Shown one piece after another: positions 53,201 through 61,161 of a stretch of 64,000 bases of DNA. Source of the DNA: Pseudopelobacter sp964542535 (GTDB taxonomy: Bacteria > Desulfobacterota > Desulfuromonadia > Geobacterales > Pseudopelobacteraceae); NCBI GenBank assembly GCA_964542535.1, contig CAZIUE010000001.1, positions 248,001 through 312,000 of the forward strand, in the 5' to 3' direction. The first letter of the stretch is position 1. Every line of letters starts with the position of its first letter. The position numbers and the translations under genes are program-made. The notes below the pieces were generated by a model. That model did not search any database and had not been told where the DNA came from. It saw nothing but the letters and a program-made list of their open reading frames with translations.

Positions 53201-55215
53201 ACCTCCAGGCGGCCAACGACACAGAGGCTGACAAGATCATTTCCTACGTACGCGGTATTGACCAGTCCGGCTATCGTTCACGTACCGCCATCATCGCCGG
53301 TGCCAGCGGTACCTGGCGCCTGGGAGACATCGTCAGCTCGACCCCCAAGATCCAGGGGAATGTGGCGCTGAATGCGTATTATCAGAGCCTTCCCACCGGC
53401 TATAACGATGCTTCCTATAAAAAATTCGCCCAGTCAAACGACTACAGGAACCGCGGCATGGCCTATGTCGGCGCCAATGATGGCATGCTGCACGCATTCC
53501 GCATGGGGGTGCTCAAGGAGTTGACCGATCCCTGCCGCGTGGCGTCACCTTCTGCCGATTGCGCTGCGGACAAGTCGCAGCTGAACGACTATACCGTTGA
53601 CAGCGATGGGGCAAACAGTAACGTCAAGGCCGACGCCTCCGACAACCTGGGGCGGGAGGAGTGGACCTTCATCCCGCGCCAGATGCTCCCCTACCTCAAG
53701 TACCTGGCTGATCCGGACTATTCGCACCTGTTTTACGTGGATGGCGCACAGCTCATCGTCGATGTGGCCGTCAACAGGCCCACAACCTATGATACGACTG
53801 ACTACCCCTCCTGTGGTACGAGCTATTGGGAATGCCCCAAACAGACGGTCTACAAGACTGTGTCAGGAGTGACGACCAAGAACCTGGACCCTGCCAATAC
53901 CAGCTGGCGGACGATCCTGATTGGCGGCACCGGTCTGGGCGGCGCGAGCAGAAACCGCGGCGGCTCTGGCCTCTGCACCGGTGGCGGCAGCGACTGCGTA
54001 AAAACCCCGGTGGCCGGCTTGGGATATTCCGGTTACTATGCGCTGGATATTACTAATCCCAATGACCCTAAATACCTCTGGGAGTTTTATGGTGATCCTG
54101 CGGCCGGTGCGACAGCCAGCGCTCAGGGTGGGAATCTCGGTTTCGCCACGACCGGCCCGGTTATCATCCGTGTCGGAGACAAGAGTAAAAATGGGCGATG
54201 GCTCGCGGTCTTTGCCTCGGGACCGACCGGCCCGATTGAAACAACTACCCACCAGTTTCTGGGACGTTCCGACCAGAATCTGAAACTGTTTGTCGTGGAT
54301 ATCGTGACCGGAACGCTCGTCAGGACGATCGACACGGGGATCGCTAACGCATTTGCCGGTTCCGTCTCCAACTCGGCCATCGACAATGATCGCAACAGCA
54401 ACACAAAGTCCGGATTCTATCAGGACGATGCCGCCTATATAGGCTATGTTCAGAAGGTTGATGCTACCAACTGGACCAACGGTGGCGTCATCAGGCTGGT
54501 TACCAATGAGAATGTCGACCCAAGCACCTGGGCTACCAGCACGGTTATTTCAGGGATAGGACCGGTTACCACCGCCATAACCAAACTGCAGGACAGGGTT
54601 AACAAGAAACAGTGGCTGTATTTCGGTACCGGCCGCTACTTTTTCAAAAATGCGACGCAGGTGGATGATGGCGACAGCCAACGCAGGCTGTTCGGTATCA
54701 TGGAACCCTGGTATAACGCTTCGACGCAGAAGGTTGATCCGACCAAGACCGATACCGTGGCGTTTGCCGATCTCGATGACCAGACCACGTCGCCCAGTGC
54801 CGCTCTCGCCTCGGGTTCGAAAGGGTGGTACATCAATCTTGATACCTCCGCCCTCAATGATGGCTATTCATCCGAGAGGGTCATAACCGACCCGGTCGCA
54901 TCCACAAGCGGGGTTGTATTCTTTACGACATTCCGTCCCACCTCAGATGTGTGCGGTTATGGAGGCGGTTCCTATATCTGGGCGGTGGGATATGCTACGG
55001 GAACGTCGCCGCCGGCTAATGCCATGAAAGGTAAGCTGCTGGTACAGGTTTCCACGGGCGCGTTCGCGGAAATCTCCATGTCGTCAGGATTTACGGCAAA
55101 GGATAACAGGCGGACGACCGACATGATCCAGGGGGTCCCCCCCAAGGCCCAAGGGCTCTCGCTCCTGTCCAATCCCAAGCCGATCAGGAAGATCATTCAC
55201 TACCAGGAAAAGTAG
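50212..55215 (+). CDS. pilY1: PilY1-family pilus tip/assembly protein with Ig-like domains
   Basis: 1667 residues. Signal peptide (~1-26); a divergent beta domain (~27-150); two SbsA/Big_5-type Ig-like domains (~155-265, ~268-370); a von Willebrand A domain starting at D400-x-S402-x-S404 (LLMVDNSGSMN); and the C-terminal PilY1 beta-propeller (~1080-1640; GANDGMLHAFRMG, WTFIPRQMLPYLKYL). A possible Ca-binding loop is at D1391/D1393/N1395. PilY1 proteins control pilus extension, surface adhesion and mechanosensing. The Ig-like modules ahead of the vWA domain are not in the Pseudomonas protein. Confidence 0.92.
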   Translation: MRRLFLQIALLSFLLCVGLRVTEAEAYYVSSTTPADDPSYLTPVAVDTVIEFVFSNNVYWSEIYNNKKLRITLRQKNTTANLLSPSNFERWSTALSSWVAPNFGFKNGVKYRAYPSAELLPDTEYELVFSWKIMDADDDTLGTSDTIIRFKTAAATPPAATILDNDPANGATNIALNLSEITVRFDQQVDSTTGGSTSIVNSTNFSVSPPVSGTYSYDSGAAQGKLTLSSALAASTTYTVTVNNVKDANGQTVAGQPYTWTFTTRSSDTTRPTASVVTPTATTSIPVSQDFIIQFSEAMDPASITAANIYISGVTGTVTYDSINNRATLTPSSSLGYSTDYTLTVTSSVRDLSLNTMLNPLTFSFTTVQYTTPAAMNEYCQIPPFISGGSVKPNVLLMVDNSGSMNEFAYKNKGYGDSNYDTSYDSSKSYYGYFDTAYMYQYSTSASGHFKIDTSKTMDRESFWSGNFLNWLTMRRVDVVRKVLVGGKITPRSVANANYALIHSGPDRDYYKRYGNNYYIVDDGKIYSCGTTANCSKSSATTYNGKIYVGDNPPDEGLIVKMWDKINFGIMFYNTGNRFEDSQNKVRDGGYPAVDLGSTGTNLVTQVENTDPSTWTPLGETFYEATRYFMATDSAYNGGTYSGKDPIAHSCQKNFVLILTDGEATKDRNLPGGNWGTPITDSNFNVKTWMDKIAANEGYTSQWNVSPNTDEGSYYLEGAAYWAHMNDLRSDTLGKSNISSNQNITTYAVYAFDDSNLGRDLLQKTCKYGGFEDSDGTGKPDQQSKWDRDANGVPDTYYEAQDGSKLEGELLAALLDILTRVSSGTAASILNNSEGSGASLLQAVFYPKKAFGNGTEVSWIGEMQNLWYYLDPYLQLSTIRVDTTSDYKLNLKDDNIAQFYFDGDKTRVMLLKDVKGDGTQLTQLGASYDPDDTANVKSLWRAGRLLWSRDLSNDDRTIFTHTGVSTLDILKNSANENTNMASFESSVLKDDTTIQGYLQAANDTEADKIISYVRGIDQSGYRSRTAIIAGASGTWRLGDIVSSTPKIQGNVALNAYYQSLPTGYNDASYKKFAQSNDYRNRGMAYVGANDGMLHAFRMGVLKELTDPCRVASPSADCAADKSQLNDYTVDSDGANSNVKADASDNLGREEWTFIPRQMLPYLKYLADPDYSHLFYVDGAQLIVDVAVNRPTTYDTTDYPSCGTSYWECPKQTVYKTVSGVTTKNLDPANTSWRTILIGGTGLGGASRNRGGSGLCTGGGSDCVKTPVAGLGYSGYYALDITNPNDPKYLWEFYGDPAAGATASAQGGNLGFATTGPVIIRVGDKSKNGRWLAVFASGPTGPIETTTHQFLGRSDQNLKLFVVDIVTGTLVRTIDTGIANAFAGSVSNSAIDNDRNSNTKSGFYQDDAAYIGYVQKVDATNWTNGGVIRLVTNENVDPSTWATSTVISGIGPVTTAITKLQDRVNKKQWLYFGTGRYFFKNATQVDDGDSQRRLFGIMEPWYNASTQKVDPTKTDTVAFADLDDQTTSPSAALASGSKGWYINLDTSALNDGYSSERVITDPVASTSGVVFFTTFRPTSDVCGYGGGSYIWAVGYATGTSPPANAMKGKLLVQVSTGAFAEISMSSGFTAKDNRRTTDMIQGVPPKAQGLSLLSNPKPIRKIIHYQEK

Positions 55216-55253
55216 TGGGAAACGGGGTATGCTTCAGAAGCATGGAGGTAGGC

Positions 55254-55769
55254 ATGGCTGGCAGGAGGAGAGACAATTCATCGAAGGGGTTTTCGTTGAC
55301 CGAGTTGATCATCGTGATTTTTCTGATCTCGACCGTCCTTGCCATTGCTACCCTGAACTTCAATCACTGGCAGCGTAAGTACAACATCGAAGCCCAAGTG
55401 AAGGAAATGCTCTCCGACCTGACAGCCGTGCGCCAGATGGCTATCCAGACCAAGAAAGAGCACGAGATTATCCTGAACCCGAAGATGATTTCGGTGCGTC
55501 GCTACAATGATGAGTCCGATACAACCGGTACCGTGGTGTTCAGCAGGAATCTGAACTACACGATTCAAAAGTTTTCGGAAGGTACCTTGAGCTCTTTTAG
55601 TGATACCATCAGCAGGATTAACTCCCGAGGCTATACAATAAGGGCAGACCATAATATGACGATTGCGGTGGGCGTTGGTTTGGGCGAGCCTGCGTACGAC
55701 TGTCTTGTTATTCATTGGGCACGGACTAATGTGGGGAAAATACATGGCAATTCATGCGACTTTCAATAG
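55254..55769 (+). CDS. Minor pilin, FimT/GspH type
   Basis: 171 residues from the ATG at 55254 with GGAGGT upstream. A short leader ends in the prepilin site KGFSLTELI (cleavage after G, Glu5 of the mature protein present), followed by a hydrophobic helix and a beta-rich domain. It would be cut by PilD and prime pilus assembly. Overlaps the next pilin gene by 26 bases. Confidence 0.88.
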   Translation: MAGRRRDNSSKGFSLTELIIVIFLISTVLAIATLNFNHWQRKYNIEAQVKEMLSDLTAVRQMAIQTKKEHEIILNPKMISVRRYNDESDTTGTVVFSRNLNYTIQKFSEGTLSSFSDTISRINSRGYTIRADHNMTIAVGVGLGEPAYDCLVIHWARTNVGKIHGNSCDFQ

Positions 55770-56139
55770 CAAGGGCTTTACCCTGATAGAGTTTCTGGTC
55801 GCCATCGTCATTCTGATGGTCGGATTGCTGGGGTTGCTGCAGGTGGTCAACTATGCGATCGTGCACAATATGGGCAATCAATTGCGTCAGGAGGCGCTCA
55901 TGCTGGCTGATGAAAGGATGAACTCGGAAAAGGCCAGGTCTTTTGACAATATCGATGTGCTGCAGCGTCGTTATTCCACCAGCAGGGTGGTGAACGGGGC
56001 ATTCCGTAGTTACTCCGTCTCGCAGACGGTGACGCAGCCGACTACTCGTACCAAGCAGATTGAGATGGAGGTCATATGGCGCTACAAGGGAGAGCGCTTT
56101 ACCCATTCCGTGCTATCCCTCATTTCCGAATTTGAGTAG
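55744..56139 (+). CDS. pilV: Minor pilin, PilV type
   Basis: 131 residues. Prepilin site SKGFTLIEFLVAIVILMVG, then helix and small globular part (LMLADERMNSEKARSFD). Length and the VAIVILMVGLLGLLQ core are typical of PilV-like minor pilins. Overlaps the upstream pilin gene and is 18 bases before the PilW-type gene. Confidence 0.85.
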   Translation: MAIHATFNSKGFTLIEFLVAIVILMVGLLGLLQVVNYAIVHNMGNQLRQEALMLADERMNSEKARSFDNIDVLQRRYSTSRVVNGAFRSYSVSQTVTQPTTRTKQIEMEVIWRYKGERFTHSVLSLISEFE

Positions 56140-56157
56140 CGCGGCTCGGAGGCTGTT

Positions 56158-57402
56158 ATGTTGAATTCCCGCAAGGGGTTTACTCTGGTTGAGATGGTGG
56201 TCGTCATGGCGGTTTTTATCGTCGTTGTCATGATCACCGCCGATTCTTTCAAGACCATCCTTACCCAGGTGACCAAACTTACCAAGTCGGAGGAAAGCAA
56301 TATCGAGGGGATGCTGGGGCTTGAGATGTTTCGCCACGATATCGAACAGGCTGGTTTCGGGCTTCCCTATTCGTTCCTCGCCCAGATCGAATATAATGAG
56401 GCCAGCGGTACCCCTGCCAGTACATTCAATGATGGTACAGGTTCGACATCAAGCGCCGTTCCCCGGGCCGTGGCGGCCGGAGATGATCTTGCCGCCGTCA
56501 CAGATTCCGGTAACTACAATATCCTTGGGGACACGGATTATCTGGTTCTGAAGGGGACCTCCCTTGGTACAAATGCCGCTTCCCAGAAATGGACCTACAT
56601 GCGCATCGACGACAGCGTTGCGATTCCCCCTCCACGCATCTGGCCATCTGGCAACATGAACAGCGCCGACGATCGGGTGATCGTGATGCGCAAAGCCTTT
56701 TCCGAAAGCACCTATACCAATCAGCTCGTCGTTGCCAGCTCCACCAAGTTCTCCGCGGTCTACCGCAGTAGCGGTTTTGATGAGACTGACAAGGCATTCA
56801 GGCCGACGCTCAAGGAAGAGATCTATTATCTCTACGGGATTACATCAGGAGACACGGTTCGCATGCCCTTCAACCGTGCCGACTTCTTCGTTGCCGCCCC
56901 ATCATCCTCCTCGAGTCGACCGGCCTTTTGCGCCAAGAATACCGGTATTCTCTACAAGGGAACCATCAATCACGGGGATGGTAAATTGAATTACATTCCC
57001 TTGCTTGATTGTGTTGCCGATATGCAGGTCGTCTTTGGGTGGGACCTGGATGACGGTCAGGGAAACGAGGGGCAGGATGGCGCCGTGGATACCTACTCCA
57101 CCCCCCTGGCGCTCAACAAAACCGATATCACGGTTTCACCATCCGGCCACAAGACGCGTGTTACCGATGCTCTGGCCGACCCCGAGAAACTGCGTGCCAG
57201 CCTCAAGCTGGTCAAAGTCTATCTGCTTGCCCAGGTGGGCCGCCGCGACCCCGCGTATCAGAGCGCCGATAGCTTCAGTGTGGGGAACGTGTCAGCGGAT
57301 GGTATAAGCAAGCTGCATCCGCTGACGTCAGAGATGCGCCAGTACCACTGGAAAGTCTACCGCATTGTAGTGCGCCCCAAGAATCTCCAGTCCAATCAGT
57401 GA
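56158..57402 (+). CDS. pilW: Minor pilin, PilW type
   Basis: 414 residues. Prepilin site RKGFTLVEMVVVMAVFIVVV. The globular domain is large, as in PilW proteins: FRHDIEQAGFGLPYS near the start, DTDYLVLKG, and a C-terminal RQYHWKVYRIVVRPKNL. It would join the tip complex with PilV, PilX and PilY1. Confidence 0.85.
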   Translation: MLNSRKGFTLVEMVVVMAVFIVVVMITADSFKTILTQVTKLTKSEESNIEGMLGLEMFRHDIEQAGFGLPYSFLAQIEYNEASGTPASTFNDGTGSTSSAVPRAVAAGDDLAAVTDSGNYNILGDTDYLVLKGTSLGTNAASQKWTYMRIDDSVAIPPPRIWPSGNMNSADDRVIVMRKAFSESTYTNQLVVASSTKFSAVYRSSGFDETDKAFRPTLKEEIYYLYGITSGDTVRMPFNRADFFVAAPSSSSSRPAFCAKNTGILYKGTINHGDGKLNYIPLLDCVADMQVVFGWDLDDGQGNEGQDGAVDTYSTPLALNKTDITVSPSGHKTRVTDALADPEKLRASLKLVKVYLLAQVGRRDPAYQSADSFSVGNVSADGISKLHPLTSEMRQYHWKVYRIVVRPKNLQSNQ

Positions 57403-57419
57403 TTTTGAGGAGTCTTTTC

Positions 57420-58037
57420 ATGAAACCCGTTGTGGCAGGTCAGGATGGTTTCGCACTGGTAACGTCTCTTATGATGACGTTCATTTCACTGGTCATGGTA
57501 ATGGCGATCATGTATATGATTTCCCGTAATGTCGAGATGACCGGTGGGACGAAACGTTATAAAACCGCGCTGGAGGCAGGGCAGGGAGGAACCGAAATTG
57601 TTGTCAAGGAAATCATACCGGAAATTCTAAAGAACTATACGGATAGCGATCTTGTTACGAAACTCCAATCTGCTTTCAGTGGCGTTACACTCTCGGTGAT
57701 TGCCGACAAGGAATGTCTCAAGGACAAAATTGTTAAAGATGGAACCGAGTGGAAGAAAACGTGGAACGCCTCTCTGGATCCGAAGGTCTCTCCTGACTTT
57801 ACCCTGAAGCTTACTGCGGCACACGGGCAACCGTACAGCGTATACACCAAAATTGTTGATACTGTTCTGGGCAATACCGATATGAGCGGACTGCAACTGG
57901 AGGGGGCAGGAGTTGCAGAGTCGCTAACTGTTATCACGCCTCAGCATTTGCCCTATGTGTACCGGGTAGAGGTTCAGGCTGAGCGTGAAACTAATGCCCA
58001 TGAACAAGCAAACATCTCAGTACTGTATGCTTATTGA
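57420..58037 (+). CDS. Minor pilin assembly protein, PilX type
   Basis: 205 residues from the ATG at 57420 with GAGGAG seven bases upstream. N-terminus GQDGFALVTSLMMTFISLVM resembles PilX: a Gly-Phe-Ala prepilin-like site without the mature Glu5, and a hydrophobic helix. The mid-part has ALEAGQGGTEIVVKE, as in PilX. The lack of Glu5 fits PilX/GspK-type tip initiators. Codon use becomes A+T-richer from here. Confidence 0.75.
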   Translation: MKPVVAGQDGFALVTSLMMTFISLVMVMAIMYMISRNVEMTGGTKRYKTALEAGQGGTEIVVKEIIPEILKNYTDSDLVTKLQSAFSGVTLSVIADKECLKDKIVKDGTEWKKTWNASLDPKVSPDFTLKLTAAHGQPYSVYTKIVDTVLGNTDMSGLQLEGAGVAESLTVITPQHLPYVYRVEVQAERETNAHEQANISVLYAY

Positions 58038-58332
58038 ATTAAGATATCAGTGAGTACAGTTCTCGCATGTTTGTGTTCAAGACTGTTTGGTACGCACCTT
58101 TCGCGCGAGAAGATGTGTCTAATTGCATAATTTTCTTGACATGGGCTTGAATTATTGTAAGTGATAACCAGCGTTTTAATATGGGCGTGGCTGTGTCTAG
58201 GGGGTTGCGATCGGTTTGTTCTAAACAGATTGCAAATAGAATGATGTGTTGCGCGGTGACAGGAGGGGTGTCTTATTTTGGACAACCTGCGGAAGAGTTA
58301 AGCAATCAAAATCTGTTACAGGAATGTACATT
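58038..58332. other. Non-coding leader before pilM
   Basis: About 295 A+T-rich bases without a convincing gene. Promoter-like pieces are TTGACA at 58136-58141 with no good -10 at 17 bases, and TTGTAA (58155-58160) followed after 16 bases by TAATAT (58177-58182). No c-di-GMP riboswitch consensus and no -24/-12 promoter was found. This separates pilM-Q from the pilin operon and may hold its promoter. Confidence 0.4.
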
Positions 58333-59388
58333 ATGCTTTTTTTTAACAGGAAAAAAGAAGTTGTCGGCATAGATATCGGGTCCAGTTCCGTAAAGCTTGT
58401 ACAGCTTCAGGGACATAGGGGGGGGTATCAGCTCGTAAATGTCGGCATTATACCGCTTCCTCCCGAAGCCATTGTCGATAATACTTTTATGGACAGTTCG
58501 GCTATCGTTGAAGCCATTAAAAATCTCATCTCCAGTTTAGGGGTTAAGATTAAAGATGTTGTCTGTTCCATTTCCGGAAATTCGGTAATCATTCGTAAAA
58601 TATCACTTCCCACCATGCCGGCGGAAGAACTTGAAGATCAGATAGGTTGGGAGGCGGAACAGTACATTCCCTTTGATATCAATGATGTAAATATTGATTT
58701 TCAGATCCTATCCCAAGATGTTATTGACCCCTCAAAAATGAATGTGCTGCTCGTTGCCAGCAAAAAAGACATTATCAATGACTATGTTGCGGTTTTTAAC
58801 GAAGCAGGGCTTCAATTGTCTGTTGTTGATGTTGATTCATTTGCGGTGCAGAACGCCTTTGAGGTCAACTACGACGTCAGTCCGGATGAAGTCTTAGCAT
58901 TGGTGAACATCGGTGCCGGAGTGATGAATATCAATGTAGTCAAGGGGGGTAGTACACTGTTTACCCGTGACGTGCAGATGGGGGGCAGCCTCTATACCGA
59001 AGAGATTCAAAAACAGATGGGAGTAAGCAGTGTGGAGGCCGAGTCGCTGAAGATCCTGGCGCATGAAAATTGCAGCGAAACGCTCTCGGATGTTATCTGT
59101 AGGGTCAACGAATCGCTAACTCAAGAGATCAGGCGTTCTCTCGATTTCTATAACTCTACAGCGAACGAAGATCGTATTGCCAGGATCTTTGCCAGCGGTG
59201 GATGTACAAAAATGTACAATCTGGTTGCGACAATTAGTGAAAAGCTTCAGTTGCCGGTTGAAATTATCAATCCGTTTGTAAAGCTTCACTGCGCGGACAA
59301 GGATTTTGATCCTGACTATCTGCAGGAGATTGGCCCGCTGATGGCGGTCACCGTCGGGCTTGCCATAAGGAGGGTTGGAGACAGATGA
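58333..59388 (+). CDS. pilM: Type IV pilus inner-membrane complex protein PilM
   Basis: 351 residues from the ATG at 58333; ATG 58324 is an alternative. Actin-like ATPase: VVGIDIGSSSVKLVQL near the N-terminus, EDQIGWEAEQYIPFDINDV, VNIGAGVMNINVV, and IARIFASGGCTKMYNL. It is cytoplasmic and binds the PilN N-terminus. First gene of a pilMNOPQ operon, overlapping pilN by four bases. Confidence 0.95.
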   Translation: MLFFNRKKEVVGIDIGSSSVKLVQLQGHRGGYQLVNVGIIPLPPEAIVDNTFMDSSAIVEAIKNLISSLGVKIKDVVCSISGNSVIIRKISLPTMPAEELEDQIGWEAEQYIPFDINDVNIDFQILSQDVIDPSKMNVLLVASKKDIINDYVAVFNEAGLQLSVVDVDSFAVQNAFEVNYDVSPDEVLALVNIGAGVMNINVVKGGSTLFTRDVQMGGSLYTEEIQKQMGVSSVEAESLKILAHENCSETLSDVICRVNESLTQEIRRSLDFYNSTANEDRIARIFASGGCTKMYNLVATISEKLQLPVEIINPFVKLHCADKDFDPDYLQEIGPLMAVTVGLAIRRVGDR

Positions 59389-59966
59389 TAAAGATCAATC
59401 TCTTGCCGGTCAGGGCTGCAAAAAAGAAGGAGACCGCCGTTCAACAGATTGCTATCTTCTGTATCGGTGTCGTGCTGGTGCTGGTTGTTTTTATGACCAC
59501 GTTCTTCGTGAAAAAGATGCAGATAGCAGATACGAAAAATGATATTTCCGCCGCGCAAGACAAAATCAGTGAATTGAAAAAACGAATTGGCAAACTGGAG
59601 GAGTTGAAATCTCTTAAAGACCAAGTAAAGAAAAAGCTCGATGTTCTGAACCAGTTGCGTAAAAACAAGACTGGACCTGCTCACAGACTTGCCACCTTGA
59701 GCGACAGTACCCCCGACCAATTGTGGCTGACTTCCTATGCTGAAGCTGGTTCAGATATAAAGATATCTGGGATTGCTCTCAACGAGGACTTGATTGCAGC
59801 TTTTCTGAGAAACATTGAGGCTTCGTCAGATTATATGAACGTGGAACTTTTGGTGTCAGAGCAAAAAGAAATTGAAGGTGCAAAAATTAAAAGATTTGAT
59901 ATTTCATGTAAACTTCATACTGCGTCAGATACGGATCAGAATCAGAAAACGAAAGAGCCAAAATAG
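59385..59966 (+). CDS. pilN: Pilus alignment complex protein PilN
   Basis: 193 residues. The N-terminal MIKINLLPVR is the conserved PilM-binding motif. One membrane helix (~22-44) is followed by a coiled coil (KISELKKRIGKLEELKSLKD) and a ferredoxin-like periplasmic domain. Confidence 0.95.
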   Translation: MIKINLLPVRAAKKKETAVQQIAIFCIGVVLVLVVFMTTFFVKKMQIADTKNDISAAQDKISELKKRIGKLEELKSLKDQVKKKLDVLNQLRKNKTGPAHRLATLSDSTPDQLWLTSYAEAGSDIKISGIALNEDLIAAFLRNIEASSDYMNVELLVSEQKEIEGAKIKRFDISCKLHTASDTDQNQKTKEPK

Positions 59967-59998
59967 TAACCGAAAAACTAATTAAGAATGGACTGCGC

Positions 59999-60604
59999 AT
60001 GGATCCGCAAGTAGAGAAAATACTAAAACTCCCAACGAAACAGAAACTTCTTGTTTTTGCTCTTGTCCTTCTTATTGAATCAGTTGGACTTGTCTGGTTT
60101 GTATGCATGCCAAAGTTCCGGGAGCATAAAAACCTTAAGTCAGAACTGACTAAGTTGCAGGATGAGATCGAAGATAAGACCCGTATCGCCGCAAATCTGC
60201 CACGCTTGCAGACGGAGTATGATCGGCTAGACCGTGAGTTGGTTCAGGCGTTGACAGAACTTCCCAACTCCAAGGAGATACCATCTCTGTTGACAAGCAT
60301 AACGGCTCTTGGAAAAAGCGCCGGACTCGATTTTCTTGTCTTCAGACCTAAGAACGAGAATCAAAAGGACTTTTATGCCGAAGTCCCTGTTGAAATAAGT
60401 GTTGCCGGCTCATATTACAGCGTTGCAAACTTCTTTGCCGCGGTGTCGAATCTACCCAGAATTGTCAACATCACCAATGTTGTTTTTACCGATATAAAGA
60501 GTTCGAATAACAGGGTCATGACCAAAGTGAACTGCCTTGCAACAACATTTCGATTCCTTGATAAGAAAGAGATGCCTAATGACAAAAAACCTGCCAAAAA
60601 GTAA
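59999..60604 (+). CDS. pilO: Pilus alignment complex protein PilO
   Basis: 201 residues. Cytoplasmic N-terminus, membrane helix (KLLVFALVLLIESVGLVWFV), coiled coil and periplasmic domain with AEVPVEISVAGSYYSVANFF, a segment typical of PilO. It dimerises with PilN in the inner membrane. Confidence 0.94.
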   Translation: MDPQVEKILKLPTKQKLLVFALVLLIESVGLVWFVCMPKFREHKNLKSELTKLQDEIEDKTRIAANLPRLQTEYDRLDRELVQALTELPNSKEIPSLLTSITALGKSAGLDFLVFRPKNENQKDFYAEVPVEISVAGSYYSVANFFAAVSNLPRIVNITNVVFTDIKSSNNRVMTKVNCLATTFRFLDKKEMPNDKKPAKK

Positions 60605-61148
60605 CTCTCTGTTGTGGCTGTTTGTTTGGATCGCGGCGGCTGGTTTTTGTATGCAGGCGTGTAAAAAAGATGAATCCAAAACCGAGCCTGTGCCCGTGGC
60701 GAAGCCAGAATTGGGTAATGCATCAAAAGTCAACAGACCAGTCCAGCAACAACTCAGTGCCGTGGTGGCATCGAATCCGGTCGCTAATAACAAGTTTGAC
60801 TTCAGTGCCAAAAAGGATCCCTTTAAACCGCTTCTGATGGCAAAAAAGGCTCCTGTGCCGGTCTTCACCAGAAGGAGAAGCATCAGCGGCAGTACCCTGC
60901 CGATTCACAGTTTTGATGTCAATCGGTATAAAGTCATTGGAATTATAACTGGAATACGAGAAAACCAGGCAATGGTGACTGATCCAAATGGAAAAGGGTA
61001 TGTGATAAAGGTCGGGATGACCATTGGCAAAAACGAGGGGCGCATTACCTCTATCTCCTCGAATTCTGTGACTGTTCTCGAACAGTTCATAGATAACAAT
61101 GGCAGAGTACGCAAGGAATTTATAAAAATCAACCTGCCCAGGAAATAG
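60579..61148 (+). CDS. pilP: Pilus lipoprotein PilP
   Basis: 189 residues from the ATG at 60579, overlapping pilO by 26 bases. Lipobox GFCMQAC with the lipidated Cys, then a disordered linker, then the DPFKPLLM segment that opens the PilP domain and IHSFDVNRYKVIGIITGIRE in its beta-sandwich. PilP connects PilNO to the secretin. Confidence 0.93.
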   Translation: MTKNLPKSNSLLWLFVWIAAAGFCMQACKKDESKTEPVPVAKPELGNASKVNRPVQQQLSAVVASNPVANNKFDFSAKKDPFKPLLMAKKAPVPVFTRRRSISGSTLPIHSFDVNRYKVIGIITGIRENQAMVTDPNGKGYVIKVGMTIGKNEGRITSISSNSVTVLEQFIDNNGRVRKEFIKINLPRK

Positions 61149-61161
61149 TAAGGAGTTCCGC

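Noticed and set aside
58038..58332. Cyclic-dinucleotide (GEMM-type) riboswitch before pilM
   Set aside because: Such elements occur near pilus genes in Geobacter, but the conserved core words were not found here.
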